Below, one piece after another: positions 62,390 through 64,000 of a stretch of DNA of 64,000 nucleotides. The stretch covers positions 1,984,001 to 2,048,000 of the forward strand of contig NZ_CP024633.1 of the NCBI RefSeq assembly GCF_004924335.1. The letters are read 5' to 3'. The notes under the pieces are model-generated. The model worked only from the letters and a program-made list of their open reading frames with translations, had not been told where the DNA came from and ran no database searches. Origin of the DNA: Mycobacteroides salmoniphilum (lineage in GTDB: Bacteria; Actinomycetota; Actinomycetes; Mycobacteriales; Mycobacteriaceae). Each line of letters begins with the position of its first letter. Positions within the stretch are counted from its first letter, which is position 1. Both the position numbers and the translations under genes were made by a program.

Positions 62390-62796
62390 TAATCGAGTTC
62401 GCAGTGCGCGGCCGTCATGAACGGCCGAACTTCAAGCCATTCGTGGATTGGCTCGCCTTCGGCTCCCGGGGCTGCCGACAACTCCCCGGCGACCTCAATG
62501 GCGCGCTCGTACGAGTCCACGTCGATAATCATCCAGCCGGCGATCAAATCCTTGGTCTCCGCGAACGGGCCGTCGGTGACCGGGGACTTACCCTCCCCGT
62601 CGGAGCGGACCCATGCGCCTTCAGGTGTCAGGGCCTGGGCGTCGACGAATTCCCCGGTGCCTTCCAGCCGGGCCGCGAGGTCGTTCATGTATTGAATGTG
62701 CGCCTGAACTTCGGCGGGCGTCCACTGATCCATCGGTACACAATTGACGGCCGCGGGTGCACCGCGATAGTGCTTGAGCAGCAAGTACTTGGCCAT
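62389..62796 (-). CDS. YCII-family DGPF-domain protein, partner of the ECF42 sigma factor
   Basis: 135 residues. MAKYLLLKHYRG at the start and TDGPFAETKDLIAGWMIIDVDSYERAIEVA carry the DGPF motif. Proteins of this family are regularly encoded next to ECF42 genes and are their usual targets; their biochemical activity is unknown. ATG 62796; the stop overlaps the sigma factor ATG by one base. A promoter matching the ECF42 pattern lies upstream. Confidence 0.9.
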   Translation of the reverse strand: MAKYLLLKHYRGAPAAVNCVPMDQWTPAEVQAHIQYMNDLAARLEGTGEFVDAQALTPEGAWVRSDGEGKSPVTDGPFAETKDLIAGWMIIDVDSYERAIEVAGELSAAPGAEGEPIHEWLEVRPFMTAAHCELD

Positions 62797-62842
62797 GACG
62801 ATCTCCCTTCGTTCGCGACCCTAGTTGGTCGCTCACCCCTGG

Positions 62843-62869
62843 GACGGAACCATGGGACCGTTTTCGACA
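62843..62869 (-). promoter_or_regulatory. Candidate ECF42-dependent promoter of the DGPF-sigma operon
   Basis: Minus strand: TGTCGA (62869-62864), a 17-bp spacer and CGTC (62846-62843), about 47 bp before the DGPF start. TGTCGA and CGTC at ECF spacing are what I recall as the ECF42 promoter pattern, which would mean autoregulation. Confidence 0.6.
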
Positions 62870-62942
62870 TCCGTCCTTGAGCTTTCTCGGATATGTGTCA
62901 GAAAGTTGACCCGTCGCGGTCGCGGAATGAGATAGTAAACGT

Positions 62943-63380
62943 GTGTCTAATAGTGGTGTCTCGGGCCGGGCTGTGGCCGTGATGGCACGGGTCGCGTCGC
63001 TTCTTGGTCCTGATGCGATGAGGATCGTTGCGCGGGTCATGAAGTTGGTCAATGCCGTGCCGCGACTGTTCGCGCCGCGGTTGAAACACATGGCCATCAT
63101 CGAGCACGTCGGCCGCAAGTCGGGGAAGCGGTATCGCACCCCGGTCATGTGCTTCGTCGAAGACGACTACCTGTCCGTCGTCCTGAACTACGGCGCGAAG
63201 GCGGATTGGGTTCGTAATGTTCAAGCGGCCGGATCAGCGGGCGTGAAGCATCGGGGGAGGCGCTATCGGCTGGCGAATCACCGTGTGCTGCCAATAGATT
63301 CGTTGGATCTTCCTGCTCCTGTGCGGGCGATCCAAGCGTCAACCGAGAGTGCGTCGCGGGGTAGGCTATCCGAGCTGTGA
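62943..63380 (+). CDS. Deazaflavin (F420)-dependent nitroreductase-family protein (DDN-like)
   Basis: 145 residues from GTG 62943 (GTG 62941 is out of frame). KHMAIIEHVGRKSGKRYRTPVMCFVEDDYLSVVLNYGAKADWVRNVQAAGSAGVKHRGRRYRLANHRVL matches the DDN/F420H2-dependent quinone reductase split barrel, including GRKSGKxRxTPV. Many such paralogs exist in mycobacteria; substrates are usually unknown. It converges on the glycosyltransferase gene with a 7-bp gap. Confidence 0.85.
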   Translation: MSNSGVSGRAVAVMARVASLLGPDAMRIVARVMKLVNAVPRLFAPRLKHMAIIEHVGRKSGKRYRTPVMCFVEDDYLSVVLNYGAKADWVRNVQAAGSAGVKHRGRRYRLANHRVLPIDSLDLPAPVRAIQASTESASRGRLSEL

Positions 63381-63387
63381 CAGAGGT

Positions 63388-64000
63388 TCAGCCCGCTGTA
63401 TGTGCTTGCGCGGCAGACGGTACGAGGATCAGTTCCTCGAGTTGGCGAACGATCATTGCCGGTGATATCGGCAGCGGTGCGGAGAACACCGCCAGTAGTG
63501 CGTCGACGGACTGACCGACCGTGAACCTGTTGCGCGCGTCGTGACGAGTCGACGGTGGAAGCGACCCGCTGGTGATGGCCTCGCGGATGCCCCTGGCCAG
63601 CGCTTCGGCATTGTCCGGGGCGACAAGAATTACTCCGCCGCAGTCTGTTTCGGGTAGTCCTCCGTCGTCGGATGCGATCACGCGGCAGCCGGAGTGTTGG
63701 GCCTCGATCGAGACGATGCCGAAGGTCTCGTGCCAGTACTGACTGTTGGACGGCATAACCACAATGTCATGCTCTGTCATCAAAGCTGCCATCGTGGTCG
63801 GCGTCTTGCAGGTTGGGACTACGGAGATTCCGGGGTGCTCTCGCAGGAGTCGCTCGATGATTCGCCCCTGCGGCTTGTCGGCACCAGCAGTCGTCGCGGT
63901 GAAGCTGAGTTCGGTGTCTTGTTCGATGATGTCGATGTGCAGCGTCTCGAGGAGGGTGTAGATGCCCTTCTCCGGACTGAGTCTGCCGGCGAAGAGGATT
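63388..64000 (-). CDS. GT4-family glycosyltransferase (truncated by window edge)
   Basis: The minus-strand frame is open from the last base of the window, and about 203 C-terminal residues are visible. ILFAGRLSPEKGIYT near the edge and MPSNSQYWHETFGIVSIEAQHSGCRVIASDDGGLPE (the donor-binding E-x7-E region) are typical of GT-B retaining glycosyltransferases. The acceptor-binding N-terminal half lies outside. Donor and acceptor are unknown. Confidence 0.85.
   Translation of the reverse strand, partial: ILFAGRLSPEKGIYTLLETLHIDIIEQDTELSFTATTAGADKPQGRIIERLLREHPGISVVPTCKTPTTMAALMTEHDIVVMPSNSQYWHETFGIVSIEAQHSGCRVIASDDGGLPETDCGGVILVAPDNAEALARGIREAITSGSLPPSTRHDARNRFTVGQSVDALLAVFSAPLPISPAMIVRQLEELILVPSAAQAHTAG

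Overview
The window is high-GC actinobacterial DNA and is best explained as the chromosome of a rapidly growing mycobacterium, probably of the Mycobacteroides abscessus/chelonae group. This is an inference from a mycobactin locus with IdeR-type iron boxes, IrtA/IrtB, a 13E12-family (DUF222/HNH) gene with a mycobacterial LexA box, F420/deazaflavin-type oxidoreductases, and many GTG starts and apparently leaderless genes. I saw no rRNA, tRNA, CRISPR array, transposase or phage gene. Coding density is very high, and no gene-free stretch exceeds about 240 bp.

1-6354: the end of a GntR/UTRA regulator, then a tightly overlapping operon: a 2[4Fe-4S] ferredoxin, a nitrate/sulfonate/taurine-type ABC importer (lipoprotein, permease, ATPase) and a flavoprotein fused to C-terminal HEAT repeats. 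6430-20805: a compact mycobactin locus (mbtI, mbtA, a C-A-PCP-E synthetase resembling mbtF, mbtG, mbtH, a methyltransferase, irtB, irtA) with IdeR-like boxes at 6430, about 9604/9624 and 20787. It is bounded on both sides by unrelated operons, so mbtB-E must lie elsewhere. 20821-25370: ectoine/hydroxyectoine operon ectABCD plus a ProP-like transporter. 25608-31704: an FUSC aromatic-acid exporter-like protein with a MerR regulator behind an IdeR-like box, then a GntR / copper chaperone (PCuAC) / Tat-exported DyP peroxidase operon, and a divergent MFS transporter.

31730-39048: asparagine-type permease, cold shock protein with a strong terminator, and a minus-strand catabolic or detoxification operon (alpha/beta-hydrolase fold protein with Cys at the nucleophile position, F420-type LLM oxidoreductase, SDR, DJ-1/PfpI protein) divergent from a LysR regulator. 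39039-41431: a 13E12 DUF222/HNH gene whose frame runs without a stop into an AraC regulator, with a perfect LexA box over its start codon. 41478-47878: a coupled FMO, hydrolase and acyl-CoA ligase operon divergent from a TetR gene followed by an amidohydrolase, with a 27-bp operator-like palindrome between them.

47874-50359: two adjacent metal-resistance modules, each an ArsR sensor plus a CDF exporter. The first has a perfect 19-4-19 palindrome, the second a different 22-bp palindrome. 50334-64000: a series of short units: APC permease/YnfA, epoxide-hydrolase-like protein, PPOX, MBL hydrolase, secreted protein, TetR/PhyH dioxygenase with its operator, methyltransferase/dienelactone hydrolase, Tat-exported polysaccharide deacetylase, DUF2127 protein, CtaG, PAP2, an ECF42-like sigma factor with a DGPF protein and a plausible cognate promoter, a DDN-type oxidoreductase, and a truncated GT4 glycosyltransferase at the right edge.
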